Source of the DNA: Platanthera guangdongensis
Taxonomy: Eukaryota > Streptophyta > Magnoliopsida > Asparagales > Orchidaceae
Reading direction: 5' to 3'
DNA: 64,000 nt
NCBI GenBank assembly: GCA_039583875.1
Contig: CM077163.1
Coordinates: 108,819,213-108,883,212, forward strand
Shown: one piece after another, positions 19,985 through 31,672 of the stretch
Layout: each line of letters opens with the position of its first letter
Numbering within the stretch: position 1 is the first letter of the stretch
The notes under the pieces: model-generated
Database searches by the model: none
What the model saw: only the letters and a program-made list of their open reading frames with translations
What the model was told of the DNA's origin: nothing
Position numbers and translations under genes: made by a program

Positions 19985-22515
19985 TGTAACAACCCCATCC
20001 GTTCATATGGTATATTCTAGAAGGTCCGGCCGGGGCCCCACAGGATATATCACAAAACAGACGGTGAAGGTACATGATGATACTAGAGTAGCGCATCGCA
20101 CCTATCACAAAGCATTCTAGCGGAAGCCGATCCTACAACTTGAACTCCTCATGAATGTCCAAACATTAAACTCTACATTTTATACGATATAGGAATGTCT
20201 TACAACAAGTACAAATAGTTGGCCTTATGGCCTTACATGGCTATCAAATAGTGGCCTAAATCAATTGGCTCGCAGGCTGGCCACATGAAGAGAAAGTACA
20301 CAAAATCAACACATATAGCCTTCGAGGGCTAGCAGTAGTAGCAGCAACAGCAGCATGAATATCAGCCTTTACGCGTCCCGCTTGGCTCGCGAGCACCTGT
20401 ACAGGGACAATCCACCCAACGGTGGCAAACAAAAGCAACGGTTAGCGTTCAGCTGACCAAATTATAACGACCCTACCCCTTTTCTCGGGGCAGCGGTACT
20501 CTTCCCTGCATGCATATCATATCACAGTATGGCAATATATCTCATCAAAATGTGCTTTCACACACACAAGCCATCAAAACCGTTCGCCACCCGGCCCAAC
20601 GGTCCGTGCACTCAGGGCACATTCTTGGTGTTCTGGCAAAGCTCTTGCCCACCACCGTATCAGGGTCATCACCCAACGGTAACTCTCTTGAGCATTTACT
20701 CCATGGCGTGCAGCCGGAGTTAGTCTTCCTACACCGGGATGGCCCGTAGCCCCCCATTGTGTCATGGCGTGCAGGCCGAAGACTCTTGTTATGCGCTCCA
20801 ACAGACCGCACCTTTTGGTCTCACGTCGGACGGACATAGCGCAGGTCGGATCCTCCACCCCCCGTTGCTCAAATCGCCTTGCCTTCTCCGAGTACAGCGT
20901 ACTCATGGCTATATCAAAGGCGCCTCACCAATCCTGTTCTTGGCATTCAAACCTGGGTGTTTCTCGATACCCACTTTCTTAGCACAACAGCGGGTCTTTC
21001 CTGGGCCTCCCAGTACTTCCTGTGACTCTCTTCACAGGTGGACACCGCATAATCACAAATGTCAGGGGTCTTTCCTAGCTACCATGCCAGTACTTCCTGT
21101 TACTCGCTTCACAAGTGGACACCCTACGACATCAGGCATCACAAAGGGCCTTTCTTGGTCAAACCAGTACTTCCTGTGCCTCATTCACAGGTTGGACCCA
21201 AAAACATACCACGGCTATTTTCCTGGGCTACCACTCCAGTACTTCCTGCTACTCCTTTTCGTAGGCATAACCCGTTGACTCCTTAAACTACACATTTCGC
21301 ACGGAGTCTTCTCTGGTTCGTATGCAACATCACCAATCCAGACCAACCTGTCCAGATGGGCTTCACACAGCATGCCTATTCCGTACTCCATTTCCGGATC
21401 TATATGCCAACAAAAGGGGATTTCATGAATCACCCAAATGACTCCCAAAATCAGCCACCTCTTGGTGGGGGAATCACAAAGATATGCCAAAAGAAAGCCT
21501 TCACATGGCTAGGAATAAAGGTCATTACCCTTGACGACCGCTTCGGTGCCATGAACTCAAAGCTTCCTTGAAAGACTCGCAAGAGCGTTTCCTCCGCAAC
21601 GTTAGCTTCGGATTTCTTGTCGGTAAACTGCAGCACCACCAGCAGCAGCCCCCTTTCCTCCTCCTCCTTCTTCTTCCTCTCCTTTCTCTCTTAACTTGAA
21701 GAAAGCTTAAGGCCAAGTAAAATGAGAATAACTTCTCAGATTTCGGACTTTAGGAAAAGAGGAAAGAAGCTCAGCCTTTGGATCCAGACTGAAGAAATGG
21801 ACGGCCACGATTTTGCCAAAAACACTGATTTTGACCTGACACGGCCTATGACACGCCCGTGTCCCAGGCCGTGTGCCTCAAGCGGTGGTCAACTGACCTA
21901 TCCAAACCAGTGACACGCCCATGGAACACGCCCGTGTCATGGGTCGTGTCCCCAACACACCTTCGAACATGCCCGTGTCTGAGGTCGTATGCCTGGGCGA
22001 AAAAAATCCCAAAACATCCTGAGACTTCACACGGCCTGTGACACGCCCGTCTCCTAGGCCTTGTGCCCAGACACGGCACGAAGACACGCCCTGTCGAAAT
22101 CCTTCGTCAGGCTGAGTTCGTCCGCCTGATTTGATACGCCCTGTGACACGCCCGTGTCACAGGCCGTGTTCAACCTCTCGACACTCAACACTCGACACTC
22201 GACACTCGTCGAGCAAAAATCGTCGAGCACACGACACGGCCTTGGACACGCCCATGTCCTGGGCCGTGTGCCCCCTCTCGACACATCATCGAGCGAAAAA
22301 TCGTCGACACTAAAGCCGATAGTCGACACGGCCTTGACACGCCCTGCGACACGCCCGTGTCGCAGGCCGTGTCCGCTACTCAATGACCGTCGACTCCAAA
22401 TTTCATTGACTACGCGGCCAAATCGTCAACCCCAGCTCGACACGCCCTGGGACACGCCCGTGTCCCAGGCCGTGTCACCCAAAAATTTCCTGTTTGAGAA
22501 CTTTGGGCTGTTACA
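19985..22515 (-). mobile_element. Solo LTR of a Tekay-like Gypsy element
   Basis: 2531-bp insertion in copia B with ends TGTAACAACCCC and GGGCTGTTACA and target duplication TCTAA at 19980-19984 and 22516-22520. It has no internal coding, so it is a solo LTR left by LTR-LTR recombination. Minus orientation is preferred: then a CACGGCC palindromic array comes first (22490 down to 21840), followed by an ATG exon MAPKRSSR with a donor (21552-21527) and a later acceptor (20398-20397), the same order as in the Tekay LTR at 690. Body sequence differs, so it is a relative and not the same family. Forward ORFs in it look like shadows. Confidence 0.85.
21840..22490. repeat. ACACGCCCGTGTC...GGCCGTGT palindromic array in the solo LTR
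   Basis: At least six units of the form GACACGCCCGTGTC...GGCCGTGTG, with interspersed TCGACACTCGTCGAG stretches. Same motif type as in the Tekay LTR (ACACGGCCGTGT) but with different units. Located upstream of the putative first exon in minus orientation. Confidence 0.85.
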
Positions 22516-22521
22516 TCTAAG

Positions 22522-23149
22522 GGATAATCCAGCACACCAAATCATTGGTGAGGCAAGCCAAGGAGTACTAACCAGAAGTAAGAGTATCAACACAGCACTC
22601 TACTCAAGTTTCCTATCACAAGTAGAGCCCAAGAAGTTTGAAGAGTCAATCAAAGAACAATTTTGGATTGGAGAAATACAGGAAGAACTGAACCAGTTCA
22701 AGAGATGCAAAGTCTAGAAGCTAGTTCTCAGACCTAAGGGACATAATGTCCTAGGAACTAAGTGGATCTACAGGAACAAGTTAGATGAGAATGGCATTAT
22801 AGTGAAGAATAAGTTTAGACTGGTGGCTAAAGGATGCGATCAAGAAGAAGGGATATATTTTGACCAGCCATTTGCCCCAGTAGCTAGATTGGAAGCAATA
22901 AGACTCTTCCTTGCATTTACTGCCTATCAAGGATTCAAAGTCTACCAGATGGATGTAAAGTCAGCCTTCCTAAATGGGGACTTAAAAGAGGAAGTATATA
23001 TAGAATAGCCATCAATTTTGTTTACTATAACTCTCTTGATTTTGTTTATCGGCTTAGAAAAGCTCTATATGGGTCAAAGCAAGCCCCTAGAGCATGGTAT
23101 GAGACTTTGTCTAGTTTCATCATTAAGAACCAATTCTTAAGGTGGAAAA
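22522..23149 (+). pseudogene. Copia B reverse transcriptase, left part
   Basis: Continues pol after the solo LTR. It opens with NPAHQIIGEASQGVLTRSKS, the linker between integrase and RT also seen in copy C, then [45 protein letters not shown] and [21 protein letters not shown], classic copia RT blocks. Stops near 22716 and 23007 and a frame slip near 23030 break it. Cut at 23149 by the foldback element and resumed at 24137. Confidence 0.9.
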
Positions 23150-23332
23150 TGATGCAGTAGCCCCGAGCCGACCCCTCTCTGTTGGCCTAGCTAGAGGACC
23201 ATGTTCTGGCGACCACTGTCGGGTTGCAACCCAAGCACCCCACCCATGACTGCGCCTATTCTCAGCGCGGCGGCATGTTGGGGCGAGGTCTCGAACCTAG
23301 CCCCCTTGATAAAGAGCTTTCCTAACAGCTCT
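23150..23332 (-). repeat. SINE-like unit 1
   Basis: Minus-oriented unit, lacking the A-box end. It stops at CCTAACAGCTCT, next to unit 2. It has no T-run at its outer end. Confidence 0.7.
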
Positions 23333-23336
23333 AGGG

Positions 23337-23545
23337 GCTGCAGCTCAGTTGGTGATGAGAGCTGTTAGGAAAGCTCTTTATCAAGGGGGCTAGGTTGGAG
23401 ACCTCGCCCCAACATCCCGCCGCGCTGAGAATAGGCGCAGTCATGGGTGGGGTGCTTGGGCTGCAGCCCGGCAGTGGTCTCCAGAACATGGTCCTCTAGC
23501 TAGGCCAACCGAGAGGGGTCAGCTCGGGGCTACTGCATCAAAAAA
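23337..23545 (+). repeat. SINE-like unit 2
   Basis: Full plus-oriented unit of about 209 bp. A-box-like GCAGCTCAGTTGG is at its start, the B-box-like stretch reads GGTTGGAGACC, and it ends GCATCAAAAAA. Confidence 0.75.
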
Positions 23546-23720
23546 GTGCAGCTCAGTTGGTGATGAGAGCTGTTAGGAAAGCTCTTTATCAAGGGGCTGG
23601 GTTTGATACCTCGCCCCAACATCTCGCCGCACTGAGAATAGGTGCGATTATGGGTGGGGTGCTTGGGCTGCAGCCCGGCAGTGGGCCATCGTAAAAGATC
23701 CAGGCCACTGCATCAAAAAA
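23546..23720 (+). repeat. SINE-like unit 3
   Basis: Plus-oriented, internally shortened by about 35 bp. The B-box-like GGTTTGATACC is at 23600-23610. Its A-tail pairs with unit 4's T-run around GTGCAC (23721-23726), a perfect palindrome. Confidence 0.75.
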
Positions 23721-23726
23721 GTGCAC

Positions 23727-23932
23727 TTTTTTGATGCAGTAGCCCCGAGCCGACCCCTCTCGGTTGGCCTAGCCAGAGGACCACGTTCTGGCGACCACTG
23801 CCGGGCTGCAGCCCAAGCACCCCGCCCATGAGCGCACCTATTCTCAGCGCGGCGGGGTGTTGGGGTGAGGTCTCAAACCCATCCCCCTTGATAAAGAGCT
23901 TTCCTAACAGCTCTCATCACCAACTGAGCTGC
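23727..23932 (-). repeat. SINE-like unit 4
   Basis: Full minus-oriented unit with a T-run at the left. It meets unit 5 head to head in the palindrome CCAACTGAGCTGCAGCTCAG. Confidence 0.75.
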
Positions 23933-24131
23933 AGCTCAGTTGGTGATGAGAGCTGTTAGGAAAGCTCTTTATCAAGGGGGATGGGTTTGAGACCTCACCC
24001 CAACACCCCGCCGTACTGAGAATAGGTGCGGTCATGGGTGGGGTGCTTGGGCTGCAGCCCGTCAGTGGTCGCCAGAATGTGGTCCTCTGGCTAGGCCAAC
24101 CGAGAGGGGTTGGCTCGGGGCTACTGCATCA
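23931..24131 (+). repeat. SINE-like unit 5
   Basis: Full plus-oriented unit, nearly the mirror of unit 4, ending GCATCA without an A-tail. It forms the right inverted end of the composite. Confidence 0.75.
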
Positions 24132-24136
24132 GAAAA

Positions 24137-25138
24137 TAGACTAGACCCTATTATTAATGGAATCTAAGGTTAAGATCATCCTAGTCCAGATATATATTGA
24201 TGACATTATATTTGGATTTACTGATGACAACCTTTGTAAGAAGTTTGCTAAACTAATGCAAGGAAAGTTTGAGATGAGTAGTGTGGGTGAGCTAAAGTTC
24301 TTCTAGGGTCTCCAAGTTAGACAGACTTATGATGGCTTGTCCATATCCCAGTCCAAGTTCAGCAGGGAGTTGATTACGAAATATGGAATGGAGAATGCCT
24401 CCACCATGAAAACTCCCATGGGGTCAAGTATGACATTAAACAAAGAAGAAGCATGGAAACATGTTGATGAAACTTTGTATAGAAGGATAATTGGCTCCCT
24501 TCTATACCTCACCACTAGTAGGCCTGATATTATGTATGCTACATGTGTCTATACTTGGTATCAGCAATGTCCTAAAGAATCTCACTACTCTGTTGTAAAG
24601 AGGGTCTTGAAATATCATAAGGGCACACCAGATCTTAGCTTATGGTACCCTAAAACTAGGGATTTTGAACTAACAGGGTATTCAGATGTAGATTTTGCAG
24701 GATGCAAAGAGGACTGGAAAAGCACTACAAGCACCTATCAGTTCTTAGGAGGAAGACTAGTATCTTGGAACATCAAGAAGCAAACAAGTGTTGTTATATC
24801 AACTACAGAATCATAGAACATTTCAGCAGGTAGTTGTGGTGATCAGTTGTTGTGGATTCAACATTAACACTAGGATTATGACCTCAAGGTAAGTAGAACC
24901 CTTCTTTATTGTGACTCTACTAGTGCTATTTCTATTGCTCGGAATCCTATCTCACACAACAGGACTAAGCATATATAAATTCGATATCATTTTATCATGG
25001 AGCATGTGGAAAAGGAAGGTATCAGTCTTGAGTTTGTCCCCATAGACAAGCAAGTAGCTCACATCTTTACTAAGTCACTAGATGAAGCAAAGTTCAATAC
25101 CTTCAAGTTTGAGTTGGGTATGTTGAACCTAGTATAGC
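24137..25138 (+). pseudogene. Copia B reverse transcriptase and RNase H, right part
   Basis: Resumes RT after the foldback insertion. The active-site region YIDDIIFGFTDDN is at about 24190-24230, then [28 protein letters not shown] and an open 159-codon stretch from 24337. RNase H follows (LTGYSDVDFAGCKEDWKSTTS, GGRLVSWNIKKQTSVVISTTES). Stops at 24304, 24814 and 24867, among others, inactivate it. The tail EFVPIDKQVAHIFTKSLDEAKFNTFKFELGMLNLV matches the end of A and C. Confidence 0.9.
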
Positions 25139-25802
25139 TTCAGTCACTCCCTACAGATTTAGTTTTAGTGCAGGATATGTTCTTTTTGCAGGAGATGAAG
25201 ACCTTCGATGGTAAGAAGATCAAAGTCACCATTAGTAAAATGATGGCAAAAGTGGCTCCTATTGAGGAGGAGCAAGTCCAGCAGCTATAGGGGCAGTCAT
25301 TCTCATATAAAGAGGTAGCTAGCATCTATACCATGTGTATCAATTACAATTAAATAATGGGAGAATCACATCAAAACAAGCCAGCACTTCCCTAAATATT
25401 CTTTAGATGTCAAAACGCGGGAGAGAAAGAATGAATTAAGTGTCATATCAAATGGCTTCAAAGATTGATCATGTGTAGCATCTTCAAGTGTGGCATCAGA
25501 GCTTCATTAAGTGGTATTAAATTCAGGGGGAGAAAGAAATGCTGCTCTGATCAAGTGGTATCATATTTAGGGGGATAAAGAAATACTCACATGCAGCATT
25601 CAAATGGTATCCCGCAACTTGTAGCAAAACAGGGGGAGCAGGTTATGCTTACCAAACAAGCATGACTAAGAAATGTGGTAACCTTCCAAGATTTGCTCTG
25701 TTATAAAAGTACATTTTATTGCTGCATATATTGTGTGTGTCATTGACTAAGAAATGTGAACAATTTGAATGAGGGTTTTGACTTTTTCAAATATGGAAAG
25801 AT
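25139..25802 (+). other. Copia B 3' region with repeated PBS-like and PPT-like modules
   Basis: Starts with the conserved extra tail also seen in A (MFFLQEM, KVTISKMMAKV), which ends at about 25288. Purine tracts are at 25417-25431, 25525-25540, 25570-25584 and 25631-25642, each after an AAGTGGTATYA-like stretch. The final tract before the LTR is AAATATGGAAAGAT (25789-25802). Otherwise nothing coding. Confidence 0.75.
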
Positions 25803-28231
25803 TGTTGGGTACATTGATCCACATGACCGAGATTTGTAAGAAGTCAAACAAGTCAATGACAGACACAGTAGTTGTATTTAATGTGTGTTTGAGTTTATGC
25901 ATGCAGGTCAGTCCCTATTACACTTATTAGATAGATGGACACAAAGCAAGCTAGTGGACAAGCAGGAATTGGCCTATGTCCACAGGCATTGAGTGAAGCA
26001 AGCTCACTCAATGCTAGGTGCAGGAATTCAGTTAAGTCAACAAGCATTGAGTGAAGTAAGCTCACTTAATGATAGAAGCAATGGAAGATGCTGGATAGGC
26101 TGGAAATTGCCTAAGTCCACAAGCATTGAGTGAAGTCTATTCACTCAATGCCAGGTAAGTAAAATTGTTGAGTATAGCTAGGTTATTCTGAGCATAACGA
26201 TTGGCAAGATGAAAATATGGCTATGGATACAGTAGTTGAGTGTAGTCCACTCACTCAATGTTATATAGCAAAAGGCTGTGAGACAGGCTGAGGTAGTCAA
26301 ACCTAAGGAGAAACTTGTTGAAGGGTGGCTAAGTCCACAAGCATTGAGTGAAGTCTACTCACTCAATGCCATACAGCATAAATCGTTGAGTATCAGACAG
26401 TCAACGCCATAGAAAATCTGTGTAGATATTTGACTAAGTCCACAGGTGTTGAGTGACGCAAGTACACTCAACGCCATGTGATAAAAAGCAATGACTGATT
26501 CTCATCTAGTCTGAGCCAGTGTTTTCAGACTCAAAAAATTTGCTAAGTCTGAATGCGTTGAGTGTAGCTTACTCACTCAACGTCAGATAACAAAAGAATA
26601 TTTTTTAAGTAGTTGGCATTCAGTGAAGTTTACTCACTCAACGCCAAGTGACAAAATCTGTATAAGTAATATGGCTTTGATTGATGAAGGCTCACTCAAC
26701 TCCTAGTAACAAAAAGTTTGTCTAAGAAAAAAAGCATTGAGTGATGAAGACACACTCAACGCTCTTAACGACTAGTAATAGAAAATTTGGCTAAGGCAAA
26801 AAAGCGTTGAGTGATGAAGACACACTCAACGCTCTCAATGCCCAGTAACAGAAAGTTTGGCTAAGCCAAAAAATGTTGAGTGATGAAGACACACTCAACC
26901 CTCTCAATGTCATGTGATAGAAAGTGTTGAGTGATGAAAACACACTCAACGCTCTCAATGCCAAAGAAGCGGGAATATTTTCTAAGACAAAAAGCGTTGA
27001 GTGGACTAAACGCTCTCAATGACAAATGACTGAAATATTTTCTAAGTGTTTTGGCATTGAGGGAAGGTTTCTCACTCAACACCTAGTGATAAATTATCTA
27101 TCGAAGCGTTTTGGAGTTGAGTGATGCTTACTCACTCAACGCCTTGCTAATATTTCTTGATTTTGGCTAAGTCCACAGATGGTTGATGGCAGCATAAGTC
27201 AGCAAAAGTCAACACAGTTCAAATTCATTGAGGGAAAGATGGAGTAATCCATTGATGATGCCGACGGCTATCTTTTGTCATAGTCTGCAAATAGAAGGTG
27301 GCAAATCAGCAATAAAAGCTGGGCCCCACAACGCAAAGAGCCGTTGATCGACGATCAATAAAAGGGAAAGATTGGATGAGTCGACAATCAGAAATTATGG
27401 TTTTTTTGATTTCGCATTTGTGGCTGAACATCGTCTTCTTCCTCGTCGTTACTGCCGAGTCTGAAGGCCCTATTCAGTTCAGTCAACCTGAAAGTGAAAA
27501 GTGCTAGTTGCTACGATATTCATCTGTGACAACAAGGTCAGGAATGATTCCTGAAAGAGAAGAGGTGGAGATTTCTGCAAGCTACTTCCAGCATAAGTAG
27601 CCCAGTACTGAAGACCTTGTCAACTTGTTGTTGTGAAGAAGATAGGGCTGAAATCTTCTCAGCCTAGGAAGACGGACACAGAGCTTTTTCTCTGGTGTCT
27701 AATTGTTTCAAAACACTGTTATTTTCTATAGGATCCAATCTTGTATCTGAGTGTGAGATTCTTGAGTGAATCTTAGTGTAGGCCTATATTATAAAGGCCA
27801 AGATAAGATCTATTGTTGAACTGAGTGTAGGATTCTTGTGTGATTCTGAGTGGTATACTTGTGTTATAAAGGCTGAGGTAGGATCCAGTTGGGATCTGAG
27901 TGGTAGGGCATATTTCCTGAGCTGTAAGTCTTGAAGGAGACTGAGTGGTCTTGCGGGATCATGTTGTAAGCTCCTTGGAGCCGAGTTTTAGGGGAAGTGC
28001 CTTATCTAACATACTGTTAAAGGACGTAGAGGTACAGTGGATGTACCCATACTCTGGAGAACCACTATAAAATATCTGTGTATTTTGGTTGATGTTCTTG
28101 AAAGCTTAATCTACCAAATCACCAAGCATAATAATTAAGGTATAGGTCTAGATAATTAAAAAGAGACCATAAACCTATTCACCCCCCCCCCCCCTCTATG
28201 TGTTAGTTGACCGTGAAAACAAAGTCTTTGA
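25803..28231 (+). repeat. 3' LTR of copia element B
   Basis: 2429-bp LTR beginning TGTTGGGTACATTG and ending AAGTCTTTGA. It aligns end to end with the LTR at 13476-15961 but has many substitutions and small indels, so B is much older than the Tekay insertion. A 14-base C run lies at about 28181-28194. The expected terminal CA has become GA. Confidence 0.87.
25976..27145. repeat. GTTGAGTGA / TCACTCAACGCC hairpin array (B LTR)
   Basis: Counterpart of the array in the shared LTR, about twenty degenerate hairpin units with the same spacers. CACTCAACGCTCTCAAYGCC units cluster at 26740-27010. Confidence 0.87.
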
Positions 28232-29394
28232 CTTGGCCACCTCTTAACTCACCAGGAACTTGGACTGCGCCAAAATAGCTGGGCCGACTCTTACTGACGC
28301 CACTCGCCAGATACAGGTTGTATAGTAAAAGCAGTAGTTTCTAGATCAAAACCCCAAAATAAAATATGCAGATCTGCATAACTCATCATCGACTGTGCCA
28401 TGTCTAACAGAGTACAATTCCTTCTCTCAAACATTTCATTATGCTGTGGTGTTCTGTGTAGAGTGAGCTGTGATACAATACCATTCTCTTTCAGATGATC
28501 ACAAAACACATGATTCAGGTATTCGCCACCTCGATCAGATCTGAGTGCTTTAACCTTCTTACCCTGCTGGTTCTCTACTTCGTTCTTAAACTCTCTTAAC
28601 TTTTCAAAGGTTTTGGATTTGCACTTCATAAGATACGTTTATTCGTATATATTGAAATCATCAATAAATATAACAAAGTAGAAGTACCCACCTCTAGCCA
28701 TAGAACTCATGGGTCTGCATACATCACTATGTATTATACCCAAGAGATCAACAACCCTCTCATTGAAACAAGTGAAAGGTACTTTAGTCATCTTGCCTAA
28801 CAAATAGGATTTGCATCTCTCACATGATTCATAATTAAATTAGCCTTGTAGTCCATCTTTATGGAGCTTGAATATGTGTCTCTCATTTATATGGCCCAAA
28901 TGACAATGCCAAAGGTACGTAGGGTTTGAGTTATTCGTTTTTAGTCTTTTAGTATTTTTTATATTATATAATTGATGAACTAAGTTCAAAACATATAAAC
29001 CATTAAACATCTGGGTTATACCATAACAAACATCATTCTTAAATATAGAACAATAATTGTTCTTTATAATAAAAGAAAATCTAATCATGTCCAATCATGA
29101 AATAGATATAATGTTTCTAATTATAGAATGAACAAAATAATAATTATCTAATTCTCTTACAAGCCCACTAGGCAAATAAAGATGGTAAACGCCTATGGCG
29201 ATAGCAGCAACTCTTGTTCCATTGCCAGCACGCAAGTCCATTTCTCCTTTACTCACCAATCTTCTCCTTTCTAGTTCCTGCACATTTATACAAATGTGTG
29301 AACCACATCTGGTAACCAATACCCAAGATGAAGGAGCATAAAGGTTTATCTCTATAACATAGGCACTTGAAGCAGAATTCATACCTCCCTTCAT
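28232..29394 (-). pseudogene. Copia element D: protease-integrase remnant
   Basis: Minus-strand Ty1/copia pol. From the 5' end: protease region (SSAYVIEIN, SSWVLVTRCGSHIC, where the catalytic Asp is replaced), then IKNNYCSIF, the integrase zinc domain WHCHLGHINERHI ... CERCKSYLLGKMTK, catalytic Asp in IIHSDVCRP, FIDDF, Asp in LRSDRGGEY and Glu in EMFERRN. Stops near 28851 and 28637 interrupt it. Coding ends abruptly at about 28300 within the integrase; RT and RNase H are missing. 28232-28290 is unassigned. The lineage differs from A, B and C. Confidence 0.87.
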
Positions 29395-29397
29395 TTT

Positions 29398-30216
29398 CTA
29401 TAGACCCTCAATGTAAGAATTACAGTTCCTCCTCCAATGACCAGCCTTACCACAGTGGTGGCATTTCCCTTCTTTTGCCAAGCCTTTCTTTTTCAGTGCT
29501 GAAGTCTTGGGCTCAAGAGATGAATTAGGTCCTACCTTCGTCTTCTTGAAGCCCTTGGCCTTGCCCTTACCTTTATGCACCATCAGTATGGGGCTAGCAG
29601 GCTTGACATTCTTCATATTGATTTCGGTAGTTCTCAACATGCCTAGGAGCTCGGGCAGTGTCTAGTTTATTTCATTAATATTATAGTTCAAGACGAACTG
29701 CTCATAACTCTCTGTCAATGATTGCAGGATCAGGTCTGTATCCAACTCTTGGCCTAGAAGATTGCCTTGTCTTTTAAGGTTCTTTATATACCCAATCATC
29801 TTGAGTGTGTGAGTACCAACTAGGTCTCGAGATCCCATTTTACACTAAAACAATGCCTTAGTGACGTCAAACCTCTCTTGACGAGCCTACCATTGAAATA
29901 TTATCTTGAGATGCTCGTCAATTGCTTTTCAACCCATGTTCTCATGTTGATTCTGAAGCTTAGAGTCTATGGTTGCTAGCATGAGACATTCGACATCCAA
30001 GGAGTTGTCTTTATAGTTCTTATAAGCATATTTTTCAGATCGGGACATATTCCCGACTGGCTCTTCAGGGGATTCCTCTTCCAAAATATAGAGCTTACAC
30101 AATTTCCTGAGAATAATTTTCATGTTTTTGTACCAGTCCAAATAGTTTATTCCACTCAGTTTCTCCTTCTCAAGGATGACTCTGAGGGATAGGGTAGAAT
30201 GATATCCACTTGCCAT
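29398..30216 (-). pseudogene. gag: Copia element D: Gag
   Basis: Minus-strand Gag beginning MASGYHSTLSLRVILEKEKL at 30216, with the copia Gag core (GINYLDWYKNMKIIL, YILEEESPEEP, VECLMLATIDSKLQNQHENM). The middle part (29641-29928) has stops. The C-terminal part at 29398-29640 carries a good CCHC zinc knuckle, CHHCGKAGHWRRNC. The frame differs between the two halves, so it is non-functional. Confidence 0.87.
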
Positions 30217-31672
30217 GGAAATTCTACAAGAACTTATGCAAATTAAAAGTCAGTACTACATTTAAAAATACATTTCTATTTCAATTAGGACTTTAATTAA
30301 AATATTCACACTATTTTAATCAAACTGATAACCCTCGGTATCAATTCGGAGAGTTTATGCGAGTTACTCTTTTAGTGAACAAGATCTATATTTCACCAAC
30401 ACTATGAGTCATCTTCAGCTTTTCTCTCACAATACAGTTATTTAGGTAGGCAACGGTTGTCCATTGCATCACTATGCAACACTTGAATGGTTGGTGAATA
30501 ACTCTTTATTCGCATCCATTATATAGTGCATGCCAACCCTATGCCTGTGGGCACTCAACCTTTGAGGTCATCCAGTAAAGTTTGACCCGATGTCGATAGT
30601 GGGATATCATAATTATCCGCTCGCACCCTTACCAAGATAGATTAATGCATCTTACTTTCGCAAGCCCACACTTCATCGATCGAGGCTGGAAGAGTGTCAT
30701 CCATCATAAGGCATCCTAATACTTAATATTACTTAAGAGATTTAAGATACTTGATTAACACTTAATCATTGTTAACAATTAACCATTATGAACATCCATA
30801 AAATAAAACTTGCAGCAATCATAATCCAAATGCATCCCATATGTGTACAAGAGAAATCATCAACACTTGATGAACTGGGATAAATATGAACATCTAGAAC
30901 CTTTCTAAATCTTCATATTTACATGCACTAGACATGAGCAACACCAATTCCACTTACATATTAGACAAGCTCGTATCTCAATATTATATTCAAAATCTAA
31001 TACTCACTTTGTTTCACAAACTAACAAGAGGGACGGTTACTGTTAAGGAGTAATAAAGATATCATCTAAGATATCACAACGAAATCGCATGCATTCTTGG
31101 CGGGGTTCCAAGAATATATTTGGGTATTTAGAACACTTCTAAATTCCAGATCTACAGGCAATAGATTTTGTAACTTCTGAAATAATGATCATCGCATAAC
31201 CCCCCTCTGATACAACAGTTGAGTTTTGCTATACGTCACAACACTTGTGCTTAGAGGAAATGGAACAAGAAAATCCAAAATAGTTTGGATCTAGCAATGA
31301 ACATTGATCAATAAGTAAAATCACGGTAAATAAAATTTACTTTTGCGGGATTGAGTCACAACTCAACAAGATGCTCCAAGAAATCTTTCGATCACTAGTA
31401 GTTGGAGTTTTGAGCGCAGAATAATGTCCACGCTTCTATAGATGATCCACACGAACGGGAGAACCCTTAGACTCTTATCACACAAGATTTACGTTAGAAG
31501 AAAGGACTATGTGTCTTCACAGACTACTAGGTCTGCTCCGAAAAAGGCGGCGGCGGAGAACATGATGCCTTGGAATCACTTTACGTCGACGTACAAGTAT
31601 GACGGACGGTCGGCGGCGAGATCGGCGTTCACGGCCTTAGCAAAACTGTTCCGTCAGGAGGAAGAAGAGGCC
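30217..31672 (-). other. Leader and probable 5' LTR fragment of copia D
   Basis: AT-rich, no convincing coding. On the minus strand TATCAGAGGGGGG at about 31201-31213 resembles a primer site, so the sequence from there to 31672 may be the 3' part of D's 5' LTR, cut by LTR fragment E. That leaves an unusually long leader of about 1 kb before gag, with no feature I recognise. A 77-codon forward frame at 31442-31675 has no recognisable content. Confidence 0.4.

Larger units (their letters stand above)
23150..24131. mobile_element. Foldback element built of tRNA-like SINE units
   Basis: 982-bp insertion with inverted ends TGATGCAGTAGCCCCGAGCC and target duplication GAAAA (23145-23149, 24132-24136). 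The inside consists of five related units in orientation minus, plus, plus, minus, plus. A full unit starts GCAGCTCAGTTGGTGATGAGAGC (like a tRNA A box), has GGTTTGATACC-type sequence about 55 bases later (like a B box) and ends CTACTGCATCAAAAAA, the pattern of a tRNA-derived SINE. The outer ends lack A/T tails and are exactly inverted with one duplication, so the composite may have inserted as a unit. Alternatively several SINEs nested after a first insertion. Confidence 0.75.
15962..25802 (+). mobile_element. Copia element B internal region (Sirevirus-like), decayed
   Basis: Internal part of a Ty1/copia element between the shared LTR (13476-15961) and its own 3' LTR (25803-28231). A primer site TGGTATCAGAG is at 15964-15974. 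Gag, a protease remnant, integrase, RT and RNase H follow in copia order. Two later insertions sit inside: a solo LTR (19985-22515, TSD TCTAA) and a foldback element (23150-24131, TSD GAAAA). Gag and RT carry stops, while integrase stays open over 506 codons. Two separate zinc-knuckle remnants, a long Gag spacer and multiple purine tracts support a Sirevirus-like placement. Confidence 0.9.

Noticed and set aside
20739..21278. A 179-codon forward ORF inside the solo LTR
   Set aside because: No recognisable domain, low-complexity Ser/Pro/Leu content, and it is antisense to the inferred LTR orientation.
23546..23640. A tRNA gene (A-box-like and B-box-like motifs)
   Set aside because: No complete cloverleaf or anticodon arm, the unit is about 200 bp with an A-tail and occurs five times; SINE-like is the better reading.
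28181..28194. Poly-C run as a functional signal
   Set aside because: Simple homopolymer expansion of the C-rich stretch also seen near 15911-15922 in the related LTR.
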